In this document: piece after piece, positions 35,808-44,000 of the stretch
How positions within the stretch are numbered: position 1 is the first letter of the stretch
Layout: every line of letters starts with the position of its first letter
Assembly: GCF_900114095.1 (NCBI RefSeq)
Contig: NZ_FORV01000001.1
Coordinates: 868,001-932,000, forward strand
From: Sphingomonas sp. NFR04
GTDB lineage: Bacteria > Pseudomonadota > Alphaproteobacteria > Sphingomonadales > Sphingomonadaceae
DNA length: 64,000 bases
Direction: 5' to 3'
Made by a program: the position numbers and the translations under genes
The notes under the pieces: model-generated
Told to the model about the DNA's origin: nothing
Seen by the model: only the letters and a program-made list of their open reading frames with translations
Database searches by the model: none

Positions 35808-37244
35808 CTACTCCACGGTTACGGCGGCGAGCGGCGCCTCGACGGTGCAGCGCAGCCCCTCGGGCTCGAAGTAAAGCGTAACCGTGCCGCCAAGTTCCCC
35901 CGCCAGGCCACGTTCGATCAGCCTGGATCCGAAACCGCGGCGTGCCGGGGCGGCCACCGCCGGCCCGCCGCGCTCACGCCATTCCAGGCGAAGCTGACCG
36001 TTCGCGACCGACCAAGCGATCGCCACCCGACCCGTATCATTGGACCAGGCGCCGTATTTCACCGCGTTGGTGGAGAGCTCGTGCATCGCCAGCGCCAGCG
36101 CCAGCGCGGTCTTGGGCGAGATGCGCACGTCCGCCCCCTGCAGCGTGCAGCGCGCCGGATCATGCTGGTGCGGGCGCACCGCCTGGTCGATCGCCTCGCG
36201 CAGCGACGCCCCCGCCCAGCGCTCGCCGGTGAGCAGGTCGTTGGCCTGGGCCAGCGCCACCAGCCGGGCGGCGAACTGCTCCTGTGCCACCGCCAGGTCC
36301 GGCGCGGCGCGGAAGGTGCGCATCGCGATCGCCTGGACCATCGCCAGCGTGTTCTTCACCCGGTGGTTGAGTTCGTTGATCACCAGCCGCAGATGCTCGT
36401 TGGTGCGCCGCTGCTCGGTAATGTCGGACGCCGCGCCGAACCACTCCACCAGCTCCCCCGCCTCGTCGGTGAGCGGCACCGCGCGCGACGCTACCCAGCC
36501 GATGCTGCCATCGGCCTGGCGCACGCGATGTTCGAGTTCGAGCGGCTGCCGGGTCGCCACCGCTTCGACGATCGCGTCCTGCACGCGGTCGCGATCTTCC
36601 GCGGGAACATAGGTGTCCATCCACTGGGGCAGCGTCTGGTTCGCATGCGCGAGGAACGTGCCGCCATCGAGGTGCAGCAGTTCCGACCAGTCGGGGTTCA
36701 TCCGATAGATCGCATCCGAGGTCGCCTCGACGAACGCACGCAGCCGCCGCTCGCTCTCGCGCAATTGACGCTGGGCAAGCACCTTCTGCGTGGTCTCGAC
36801 GACGATCGCGATCACCCCGGCCGGCCGGCCCGATTCATCGAGCACCGGCGAGTAATCGAGGTCCATCCACACCGGCTCGAGCTTGCCGCGCCGCTGCAGC
36901 GCCAGCTCCTGGTCACGATAGGCGAGCGTCTGCCCGCTCAGGCCCACGCGCATGACATTGTCGTTGAAGTCGGCGATCTCGGACCAACCCTCGCGCACCT
37001 TCGACCCCAGCAGCGCGGGATGCCGGCTGCCGGCGAATTCGGAATAGGCGTCGTTGTAGATCATCACGCCGTCCTTGCCCCACAGCAGCACGATCGGCAC
37101 CGGCGAGAGCAGCAGCATCTGGGTGACCGACTTCAGGCTCTGCGGCCACTGCGCCAGCGGCCCGATCGAGGTGCCCGCCCAGTCGAAATCCCGGATTAGC
37201 TGCCCGAGCTGCCCCCCACCGATCGGGTAGCCTGCTTCGCCCAT
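35808..37244 (-). CDS. HWE-family sensor histidine kinase with two PAS domains
   Basis: A 478-residue cytoplasmic sensor kinase. An N-terminal PAS region (about 25-155, with VVETTQKVLAQRQLRESERR as linker) and a second PAS (about 165-280, ending VEWFGAASDITEQRR) precede the HWE kinase core. That core has the phospho-acceptor block NELNHRVKNTLAMVQAIA, the N box HELSTNAVKYGAWS and the WxE segment LEWRERGG that names the family. No membrane helix is seen. Some HWE kinases feed the alphaproteobacterial general stress response, but phyR, nepR and ecfG are not in this window. GGAGTG precedes the ATG. Confidence 0.93.
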   Translation of the reverse strand: MGEAGYPIGGGQLGQLIRDFDWAGTSIGPLAQWPQSLKSVTQMLLLSPVPIVLLWGKDGVMIYNDAYSEFAGSRHPALLGSKVREGWSEIADFNDNVMRVGLSGQTLAYRDQELALQRRGKLEPVWMDLDYSPVLDESGRPAGVIAIVVETTQKVLAQRQLRESERRLRAFVEATSDAIYRMNPDWSELLHLDGGTFLAHANQTLPQWMDTYVPAEDRDRVQDAIVEAVATRQPLELEHRVRQADGSIGWVASRAVPLTDEAGELVEWFGAASDITEQRRTNEHLRLVINELNHRVKNTLAMVQAIAMRTFRAAPDLAVAQEQFAARLVALAQANDLLTGERWAGASLREAIDQAVRPHQHDPARCTLQGADVRISPKTALALALAMHELSTNAVKYGAWSNDTGRVAIAWSVANGQLRLEWRERGGPAVAAPARRGFGSRLIERGLAGELGGTVTLYFEPEGLRCTVEAPLAAVTVE

Positions 37245-37482
37245 TACACTCCTCCACGCAGCGCATCACGCCTGCCCCCGCGGCTGGCACAATGTTTCTC
37301 CTCCGCAATCGTTGATTCGGCGGTGCGCGACGATAACCTATGTGAATTTTCGACCGTGCTTCCGTGCTGCGGATCGAGGCACCCGGCGCGTGCACAACAA
37401 ATCTGCGCTCTGCCCGGCAACGCGCTAGAAATGTTTCTACAATGGGTCCGGTACGGGGGCAAAAGTCACTCGGGGGGATTTC

Positions 37483-39249
37483 ATGACGATTACCGCGCGG
37501 GTTCGCAGCGGCGCGATTGCGCTGATCTTGCTTCTGGCCATCGCCTTCGCCGTCTCGGCGTGGCGGATCCACGCCATTCGCATGGGCGGACCGATGCATC
37601 GCGCATCGATGGAGATCGCCGATCTCAACGCCGATATCCTGCCCCCGCCCGAATATATCATCGAGCCCTATCTCGAAGCGACGCTGCTGCTCGATCACCC
37701 CGAGCGCGTCGACGCCACTCGCGCCCGCCTCGCCGAGTTGCGCAAGGCCTATGACGAACGCCACGCGGTGTGGGAACAGTCCGCCCTGCCCGAGCACCTC
37801 AAGCGCGCGATCCTTGCCGACACGCACACCCCGGCGATGCGCTTCTGGCAGGAGGCGCAGGGCGCCTTCCTCGATGCGATCGCCGCGAAGGATCTGGTCA
37901 CCGCCCGCGCCCGCTACGTCCTGCTGACCGAGGCCTATGACGCGCACCGCAAGGCGATCGACGCGCTGGTCAGCGCCACCGCCAAGGAACAGGCGGCGTT
38001 CGGCGATCGCTCGTCCCAGTCGCTCGGCGTCTCGATCGGCGTGCTGACCTTGCTCGCGCTGGCGCTGTTCGGCACGATCGGCTGGTTCGCCTGGTGGCTC
38101 ACCCGCCGCGTCGCGCAGCCGCTGGCGCAGGTAGCCCAAGCGACCACCACGCTGTCGCGCGGGCAGGACACCGCCATCCCCTATCGCGACCGCACCGACG
38201 AGCTCGGCGACATCGCGCAGGCCGTCGCCCGCTTCCACGCCGCCGCGCGCAGCCGCGCCGAGATGGACGCCGCCCACCTCGCCGAGCAGGAAAATGTGGG
38301 CGAGATGCTCGGCGCCGCGCTCGCCGCGCTGGAGAAGGGCGATCTGCGCCACCGCATCAACAGTCCCTTCCCCGGCGTCTACGAGCCCGTCCGCGTGAGC
38401 TTCAACCGCGCCGCCGGCGCGCTCTCGGCGATGCTGCGCACCGCGATCCACAGCGCGCGCAACATCGGCACCGGCTCCAGCGAGATCGCCACCGCCTCGG
38501 AGGATCTCGCCCGCCGCACCGAGATGACGGCGAATACGCTGCAGGAAACCAGCGCCGCGATCCAGCTGATCGAGAACCGGCTGAAGAGCAGCAGCCAGTC
38601 GGCCGAGACGACGATGGAGCGCGCCGAACAGGCGGGCGCGATGGTGCATTCGGGCCGCACCACCGCGCAGAACGCCGCGACCGCGATGAACAGCGTGTCC
38701 GAACGCGCCAATGCGATCGACACCGTGGTCGAAGGCCTCGACAAGATCGCGTTCCAGACCCGCGTGCTGGCGATGAACGCCGCGGTGGAAGCCGGTCGAG
38801 CGGGTGAGGCGGGCCGCGGTTTCGCGGTGGTCGCCGATCTCGTCTCCGCGCTCGCGCTGCGCGCCGAGGAAGAGGCCAAGCGCGGCCGCGAACTGATCAA
38901 CGAGACGCAGATCGACGTCGCCACCGCTGCCAGCGAAGTCCGCGCGGTGGACACGGCGCTGGGCGAGATCGTCGAGAATTTCGACAGCGTCCAGGAACTG
39001 CTCCAGGCGCTGCGCGAGGACAATCGCTCGCAGGCCAGTGCGATCTCCGACATCACCAGGTCGGTGGTGGAAATGGAAACCGCGACCCAGCAGAACGCCG
39101 CGATGGTGGAGGAAACCTCCGCCGCCGCCCGCTCGCTCGATCGCGAGGCGGCGACGCTGCTCGGCAATGCCGAGGCGTTCCGGGTGGACGAGGAGGTGGT
39201 CCGGTACGGCCATGCCGTCGCCGAGCCGGCGTTCGAGATGGCGTACTGA
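37483..39249 (+). CDS. Methyl-accepting chemotaxis protein with periplasmic sensor domain
   Basis: A 588-residue receptor with one N-terminal membrane helix, a helical periplasmic ligand domain (about 30-175), a second helix (IGVLTLLALALFGTIGWFAW), a HAMP region (about 205-260) and a long coiled-coil signalling domain. The hairpin tip reads FQTRVLAMNAAVEAGRAGE and then GFAVVADLVSALALRAE. The usual N of FQTN, A of EAAR and E/R of EVR are replaced. The C-terminus has QQNAAMVEETSAAARSL. No che genes are near. It is divergent from the HWE kinase. Confidence 0.92.
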   Translation: MTITARVRSGAIALILLLAIAFAVSAWRIHAIRMGGPMHRASMEIADLNADILPPPEYIIEPYLEATLLLDHPERVDATRARLAELRKAYDERHAVWEQSALPEHLKRAILADTHTPAMRFWQEAQGAFLDAIAAKDLVTARARYVLLTEAYDAHRKAIDALVSATAKEQAAFGDRSSQSLGVSIGVLTLLALALFGTIGWFAWWLTRRVAQPLAQVAQATTTLSRGQDTAIPYRDRTDELGDIAQAVARFHAAARSRAEMDAAHLAEQENVGEMLGAALAALEKGDLRHRINSPFPGVYEPVRVSFNRAAGALSAMLRTAIHSARNIGTGSSEIATASEDLARRTEMTANTLQETSAAIQLIENRLKSSSQSAETTMERAEQAGAMVHSGRTTAQNAATAMNSVSERANAIDTVVEGLDKIAFQTRVLAMNAAVEAGRAGEAGRGFAVVADLVSALALRAEEEAKRGRELINETQIDVATAASEVRAVDTALGEIVENFDSVQELLQALREDNRSQASAISDITRSVVEMETATQQNAAMVEETSAAARSLDREAATLLGNAEAFRVDEEVVRYGHAVAEPAFEMAY

Positions 39250-39257
39250 CGTTAAGA

Positions 39258-39402
39258 TCCTTCCCTGCAAGGGGAGGTGGCAGGCCGTAGGCCTGACGGA
39301 GGGGTGTCCCCGCTGGTCAAGCATCCGCAGTCACCAGCGGGGACACCCCTCCACCACCGCCTTTGGCGGCGGTCCCCCTCCCCCTCCGGGGGAGGATCTT
39401 CC
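39258..39402. repeat. Composite palindromic repeat with 19-bp perfect arms
   Basis: CCCTGCAAGGGGAGGTGGCA opens the unit. GGAGGGGTGTCCCCGCTGG at 39298-39316 is perfectly inverted at 39334-39352, and CCACCGCC/GGCGGCGGTCCCCCTCC with a CCCCCTCCGGGGG hairpin closes it. The same unit, slightly diverged, is at 63870-64000. It fills the gap between the chemoreceptor and the MerR gene, which converge. Confidence 0.92.
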
Positions 39403-39409
39403 GTCCCCC

Positions 39410-39808
39410 CTACCCCTCGAAAGCCGTCAGGATCGGGCACGGCCCCGCTTTGCCAGACCCGCATTCGCGCGCCAGCCGGGCGAGCCCCTCGCGCGCCTGC
39501 ACCAGCTCGGCGATCTTCACGTCGAGCGCCGCGATCCGCGCCCGCGCCAGTTCGCGTGCCCGCGCCCGATCGTCGGTCGCGTCGAGCTCGAGCAGTTCGC
39601 CGATCTCCTCCAGCGTGAACCCTGCCGCCTGCGCCGAGCGGATGAAGCGCAGCCGCTGCACTTCCTCCTCGCCATAGCGGCGCACGCCCGCATCGGGCCC
39701 GCCGCCCCGCACCGGCGTCGGCAGCAGCCCGCGACGCTGATAATAGCGCACCGTTTCCACGCCCACCCCGCCGGCATCGGCAAGTTTTCCGATCGTAAGC
39801 TGCGACAT
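39410..39808 (-). CDS. MerR-family metal-responsive regulator (CueR-like cysteine spacing)
   Basis: A 132-residue regulator that would bind and distort its promoter. The winged helix starts QLTIGKLADAGGVGVETVRY, YQRRGLLPTPVR. The dimerisation helix leads to a C-terminal metal loop ECGSGKAGPCPIL with Cys116 and Cys124 eight apart, the CueR spacing rather than the nine of mercury MerR. The residue equivalent to MerR Cys82 is not Cys (ELDATDD), arguing against mercury. ATG 39808 is preferred over a longer N-terminus that would run through its own operator. It is divergent from the glutaredoxin-MauE gene. Confidence 0.88.
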   Translation of the reverse strand: MSQLTIGKLADAGGVGVETVRYYQRRGLLPTPVRGGGPDAGVRRYGEEEVQRLRFIRSAQAAGFTLEEIGELLELDATDDRARARELARARIAALDVKIAELVQAREGLARLARECGSGKAGPCPILTAFEG

Positions 39809-39811
39809 CGC

Positions 39812-39843
39812 TTGACTCCGTACCATGGTACGGACCCTATAGG
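39812..39843 (+). promoter_or_regulatory. MerR-type promoter with 18-bp perfect operator
   Basis: The -35 TTGACT at 39812-39817 and a -10 CTATAG/TATAGG at 39837-39843 are 19-20 bases apart, the long spacing used by MerR activators. The spacer is the perfect palindrome TCCGTACCATGGTACGGA at 39817-39834. It closely resembles the Tn501/Tn21 mer operator half-sites (CCGTAC/GTACGG). It reads toward the plus-strand cassette and lies just upstream of the MerR start. Confidence 0.88.
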
Positions 39844-39866
39844 GCGCGCGGAGTGAAGGAAACCCC

Positions 39867-40625
39867 ATGTCATCCGCCTTGGAAAAACACGCAATTCTCT
39901 ACCGCATGGTGATGGGCACGCATGTCTGCCCCTGGGGCCTGCGCGCCCTCCACCTGCTCAAACGCCGCGGCTACACCGTCGACGATCGCCACCTCACCAC
40001 CCGCGAGGAGACCGACGCGTTCAAGGTCCGCCACGGCGTGACCACGACGCCGCAGGTGTTCATCGGCGAGCGGCGGATCGGCGGGCATGACGACCTGCGC
40101 CGCTTCCTCGGCCTGAAGGTCCGCGACCCCAAGGCGAAGACCTATATGCCGGTGATCGCGCTGTTCGCCATCGCCGCGCTGATGGCGCTCGCCGCCAGCC
40201 AGGCCGCCTATGCGACGCCGTTCACGATGCGCGCGGGCGAATGGTTTGTCAGCTTTGCGATGTGCCTGCTCGCCATGCTCAAGCTGCGCGACGTCTCCGG
40301 CTTCGCGACGATGTTCCTCGGCTACGACCTGCTCGCCCGCCGCTGGGTGCCCTACGCCACGCTCTACCCGTTCGCCGAGGCCGCGGCCGGGCTGCTGATG
40401 GCCGCGAACGTGCTGACCTGGTTCTCCGCGCCGCTCGCCCTGTGCATTGGCGGGATCGGCGCCGTCTCCGTGTTCAAGGCGGTCTATGTCGATCGCCGCG
40501 ACCTCAAATGCGCCTGTGTCGGCGGCGACAGCAATGTGCCGCTCGGCTTCGTGTCGCTCACCGAAAACCTGATGATGATCGCGATGGGCCTGTGGATGCT
40601 CGCGCGTGCTGTGCTGGGAGTCTGA
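39867..40625 (+). CDS. Glutaredoxin-MauE fusion membrane protein
   Basis: A 252-residue fusion. Residues 8-88 are a glutaredoxin-like domain with a monothiol active site HVCPWGLRAL (Cys21), the cis-Pro in TTTPQVFIG and ending RRIGGHDDLRRFLG. Residues about 95-250 form a four-helix MauE/DoxX-like membrane domain with LKCACVGGDSNVPLG near its end, a CxC pair. MauE-type proteins support disulfide formation or maturation in exported proteins. It is the first gene under the MerR promoter and three bases before the next. Role in metal or redox handling is inferred. Confidence 0.85.
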   Translation: MSSALEKHAILYRMVMGTHVCPWGLRALHLLKRRGYTVDDRHLTTREETDAFKVRHGVTTTPQVFIGERRIGGHDDLRRFLGLKVRDPKAKTYMPVIALFAIAALMALAASQAAYATPFTMRAGEWFVSFAMCLLAMLKLRDVSGFATMFLGYDLLARRWVPYATLYPFAEAAAGLLMAANVLTWFSAPLALCIGGIGAVSVFKAVYVDRRDLKCACVGGDSNVPLGFVSLTENLMMIAMGLWMLARAVLGV

Positions 40626-40628
40626 CCC

Positions 40629-41948
40629 TTGCGTACCCTGTTCTCCGCCGTCGCCCTGCTCGCCCCGCTTCCTGCGCTCGCGCAGGAGGATCACAGCATG
40701 CACGACATGGGATCCATGCCCGCCGAACCCGCGCCGCAGGACCATGCCGCAATGGGCCACACGATGCCCGGCATGGACATGGATCAGCCGATGTCGTCCA
40801 TGCGCATGGGGGGATCCGACCATGCCGCCGGCGGCTCGGGCACCGCGCTGCTGCCCCAGGCCGACGGGCCGATGCGCGGCGTGATGCTCAGCCATGGCGA
40901 CTGGATGGTGATGGCGCATGGCTATCTCTGGGGCGTCTATACCGATCAGGGCGGGCCGCGCGGCACCGACAAGGCCTTCGTCGAATCGATGGCGATGCTC
41001 AGCGCCAGCCGGGACTGGGGGGCTACCAGTCTCCAGCTCCGCGCGATGGGCAGCCTGGAGCCCGCCATGGGCCAGCGCGGCTATCCCAATCTCTTTGCCA
41101 GCGGCGAGACCGCGAACGGCCAGCCGCTGGTCGACCGCCAGCACCCGCACGACCTTTTCATGGAGCTCTCGGCGCGCGTCGACGCCCAGGTCGCGCCGGA
41201 TACCAAGCTCTTCGTCTATGGCGGCCCCGTCGCCGAGCCGGCGCTCGGGCCCAGCGCCTTCATGCACCGCCGCTCGGCGCGCTATTTCGCGCTGTCGCCG
41301 ATCGCGCACCATTGGTTCGACAGCAGCCACATCACCTATGGCGTCGTCACCGGCGGCGTGCAGGCGGGCCGCCTGCAGCTCGAAGGCTCGTGGTTCAACG
41401 GCCGCGAGCCCGACGAGCATCGCTGGGACGTGGATCCGATCAAGCTCGACAGCTGGAGCGTCCGCGCCAGCTGGTCGCCGACCGACAACTGGCTGGCGCA
41501 GGTCTCGACCGGGCATCTCAAGAGCCCCGAAGTCACCCATCAGGGCGAGGACGAGCAGCGCACCACCGCCAGCCTCCACTATAGCAGCGGCAAGGTGTCG
41601 GCGATGGTCGCCTATGCTGCCAAGCACCGCCTGCCCGGGCCGGTGCTCAGCGCCTTCACCGCCGAGGCGAACTGGGATCTGGCCGGCCGCCACAGCCTGT
41701 TCGGGCGGGTGGAGAATGTCGCCAATGACGAGCTCTTCCCGGACCATGACGATCCGCTGCACGACCGCAAATTCCGGGTGACGCGGTTCGAGGGGGGCTA
41801 TGCCTATCGCATCCCGCTCGCGCACCAGACCGAGCTGGCACTGGGCGGGTCGGTGGCGGCCTATGCCAAGCCGTCGGTGCTCAACGCGGCATACGGCAAG
41901 GCGCCGGTGAGCTACACGCTGTTCGCGCGGTTCGCGCTGGGGCGGTAA
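40629..41948 (+). CDS. Exported Met/His-rich protein, probably outer membrane, copper-associated
   Basis: A 439-residue protein of unrecognised family. A signal peptide (FSAVALLAPLPALAQ) is followed by about 50 residues with ten Met and five His (DHSMHDMGSM, GHTMPGMDMDQPMSSMRMGG), as in periplasmic copper-binding proteins. The rest alternates short amphipathic strands (FMHRRSARYFALSPIAHHW, ITYGVVTGGVQAGRLQLEGS, YTLFARFALGR with a terminal aromatic/basic pattern), suggesting a beta-barrel. The start is TTG 40629; no in-frame ATG gives the signal peptide. It is co-transcribed with the glutaredoxin-MauE fusion under the MerR promoter. Confidence 0.7.
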   Translation: MRTLFSAVALLAPLPALAQEDHSMHDMGSMPAEPAPQDHAAMGHTMPGMDMDQPMSSMRMGGSDHAAGGSGTALLPQADGPMRGVMLSHGDWMVMAHGYLWGVYTDQGGPRGTDKAFVESMAMLSASRDWGATSLQLRAMGSLEPAMGQRGYPNLFASGETANGQPLVDRQHPHDLFMELSARVDAQVAPDTKLFVYGGPVAEPALGPSAFMHRRSARYFALSPIAHHWFDSSHITYGVVTGGVQAGRLQLEGSWFNGREPDEHRWDVDPIKLDSWSVRASWSPTDNWLAQVSTGHLKSPEVTHQGEDEQRTTASLHYSSGKVSAMVAYAAKHRLPGPVLSAFTAEANWDLAGRHSLFGRVENVANDELFPDHDDPLHDRKFRVTRFEGGYAYRIPLAHQTELALGGSVAAYAKPSVLNAAYGKAPVSYTLFARFALGR

Positions 41949-41955
41949 GCGCGGA

Positions 41956-42103
41956 GGCCCCCTCCACCACGCCGCTGGCGCGGCGCGGTCCCCCTCCCCC
42001 GCTTCGCGGTGGAGGAGACGCTAGTGCGACGGCGGCAGAGAGCGTTTCCTCTCCCGCGCAGCGGGGGGAGGGGGACCGCCGCCGAAGGCGGTGGTGGAGG
42101 GGG
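41956..42103. repeat. GC-rich inverted repeat between the copper-like cassette and the NPP gene
   Basis: CCCCCTCCACCACGCCGCTG near the left end and the run GGACCGCCGCCGAAGGCGGT near the right end, followed by GGTGGAGGGGG, are inverted partners around a CTCCCGCGCAGCGGGGGGAG hairpin and a GCTTCGCGG element. It starts seven bases after the stop of the Met/His-rich gene and could terminate it. Confidence 0.75.
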
Positions 42104-42139
42104 AAACGCCCGGTCTTCCCCCCGCAACAAATCCGGCGC

Positions 42140-43420
42140 ATGGCGCACCCCATGCGCTGGACCACCAGAATCGCCGCGGCTGCCCTCATCGGGGTCCTCC
42201 AGGCCTGTGCCACCCCGCCGGTCCAGGCCCCGCCCCCGCCCCCTGCAGCGGTCGAAGCGCGCCCGCCCGTCACGATCCTGATCTCGATCGACGCCTTCCG
42301 CGCCGATTATCTCCAGCGCGGCGTCACTCCCAACCTCGTCCGCCTCGCCGCGCAGGGCATCACCGGCCCGATGCGCCCGAGCTTCCCGAGCAAGACTTTC
42401 CCCAACCATTGGACATTGGTCACCGGGCTGGTGCCCGACCATCACGGCATCGTCGGCAACCGGATGGAGGACCCCGCCCACCCGAACGAGACCTTCACCA
42501 CCGCCAGCGATGCCCCTTATTGGTGGAACGCCGCCGCGCCGATCTGGGTCGAGGCGGAGAAGGCCGGCATCCGCACCGGCACGGTGTTCTGGCCGGGCGC
42601 CAACGTGGCCTGGGGCAGCACGATCACCAAGCCCGACCACGGCGACTATGCCGGCGGCACCCGCCCGCGCGACTGGCTCCAGTACAACCAGGCGGTGAAC
42701 GACACCCAGCGTGTCGACACCGTGCTCGATTGGCTGCGCCGTCCGGCCGCCAACCGCCCGCGCTTCGTCACGCTCTATTTCGACCGGGTCGACGTGGTCG
42801 GCCACGAACATGGGCCGGATTCGCCCGAGGTCACCCGGGCCGCCGCCGCAGTCGACGCGCAGATCCGCGCGCTGGTCGAGGGTCTCGCCGCGCTCCACCA
42901 GCCCGCCAACCTCGTCGTCGTCTCCGATCACGGCATGTCGGAGACCAGCGACACCCGCGTCATTCCCCTCGGCCTGCCCAAGGACAGCTACCACCTGATC
43001 GAAGCCGGCCCCTTCGCGGCGCTCAACCCGCTGCCCGGCAAGGAAGCGCTGGTCGAGCAGGCACTGCTCCGACCCCATCCGCACATGGAATGCTGGCGCA
43101 AGGCCGAGATCCCCGCCCGCTTCCGCTACGGCAACAACCCGCGCATCGCCGCGCTGTTCTGCCTCGCCGAGCCGCGCTGGATGATCGTCGAGAAGCTTCC
43201 CGATGCGCCCTTCACGCGCGGCGAGCACGGATATGACAATCGCTCGGCGGACATGGCCGCGCTGTTTGTCGCCGCCGGCCCCGCCTTCCGCCACGGCACG
43301 GTCCCGGCCTTCGACAATGTCGACGTCGCGCCGCTGCTCCGCGACCTGCTCGCGCTGCCGCCCAAGGCCGGGCTCGACGGAGACGACACGCCCTTCCGCG
43401 CCTTCCTCCAGCCCCGCTGA
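42140..43420 (+). CDS. Ectonucleotide pyrophosphatase/phosphodiesterase (NPP type) lipoprotein
   Basis: A 426-residue exported enzyme of the alkaline phosphatase superfamily. A signal with lipobox-like LQACATPP is followed by a Pro-rich linker. The metal and catalytic residues are in ISIDAFRADYLQRG, PSFPSKTFPNHWTLVTGL (nucleophile Thr), YFDRVDVVGHEHGP, VVVSDHGMSE and GEHGYDN. This matches the NPP family that hydrolyses nucleotide or lysophospholipid phosphodiesters. A second ATG four codons in is also possible as start. Confidence 0.9.
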   Translation: MAHPMRWTTRIAAAALIGVLQACATPPVQAPPPPPAAVEARPPVTILISIDAFRADYLQRGVTPNLVRLAAQGITGPMRPSFPSKTFPNHWTLVTGLVPDHHGIVGNRMEDPAHPNETFTTASDAPYWWNAAAPIWVEAEKAGIRTGTVFWPGANVAWGSTITKPDHGDYAGGTRPRDWLQYNQAVNDTQRVDTVLDWLRRPAANRPRFVTLYFDRVDVVGHEHGPDSPEVTRAAAAVDAQIRALVEGLAALHQPANLVVVSDHGMSETSDTRVIPLGLPKDSYHLIEAGPFAALNPLPGKEALVEQALLRPHPHMECWRKAEIPARFRYGNNPRIAALFCLAEPRWMIVEKLPDAPFTRGEHGYDNRSADMAALFVAAGPAFRHGTVPAFDNVDVAPLLRDLLALPPKAGLDGDDTPFRAFLQPR

Positions 43421-43447
43421 ATCCGCTTGCCAGCAACGGGTTTCTCA

Positions 43448-43912
43448 ATGAAACTGGTCGCCATGCGCTTCTTCGACGACATCCAGCCAGGCGACCGCGC
43501 CAGCTTCGGCCGCTACGACGTCACCCGCGAGGAAGTGCTGGAGTTCGCCCGCAAATATGATCCCCAGCCCTTCCACCTCTCCGACGAGGCGGCGGCGAAG
43601 ACCCATTTCGGTCGGCTGGCGGCGAGCGGCTGGCACACCAACGCGATGACGATGGCGATGCTGGTCGCGCATTATGCGGAAGACCCGATCGCCAGCCTGG
43701 GCGCAGCGGGTATCGACGAACTCCGCTGGCTGAAGCCGGTCTATCCCGGCGACGTGCTCCGCTGCGAGACCGAAGTGCTGGAGGCCCGCGCCTCGCAGAG
43801 CCGCCCCGACATGGGCATCGTCCGCAGCCGCCTGACGACCTACAACCAGCAGGACGAGCCGGTCCTCACCTTCATCGCCAACGCCCTGATCGCGCGCCGC
43901 ACGGCGGGGTGA
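43448..43912 (+). CDS. MaoC-like acyl dehydratase
   Basis: A 154-residue hotdog-fold protein of the (R)-specific enoyl-CoA hydratase/MaoC type. MRFFDDIQPGDRASFGRYDV, YDPQPFHLSDEAA with the Asp/His hydratase pair, FGRLAASGWHTNAMTMAMLV and LRWLKPVYPGDVLRCETEVL are characteristic. I chose ATG 43448; an ATG at 43463 (MRFFDDI) is an equally reasonable start. Substrate unknown. It lies 27 bases after the NPP gene. Confidence 0.85.
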   Translation: MKLVAMRFFDDIQPGDRASFGRYDVTREEVLEFARKYDPQPFHLSDEAAAKTHFGRLAASGWHTNAMTMAMLVAHYAEDPIASLGAAGIDELRWLKPVYPGDVLRCETEVLEARASQSRPDMGIVRSRLTTYNQQDEPVLTFIANALIARRTAG

Positions 43913-44000
43913 TTGCGGGACCATGTCGCCGTCAGACGGCGGCTCTGGGTGCGAGTGAACGGCGGATCGTGGAGGGAAGCGGACATTGCCCGCTCACCTG

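Noticed and set aside
39812..39843. A mercury resistance (mer) operon
   Set aside because: The operator is mer-like, but merT, merP and merA are absent and the regulator lacks the third mercury-binding Cys.
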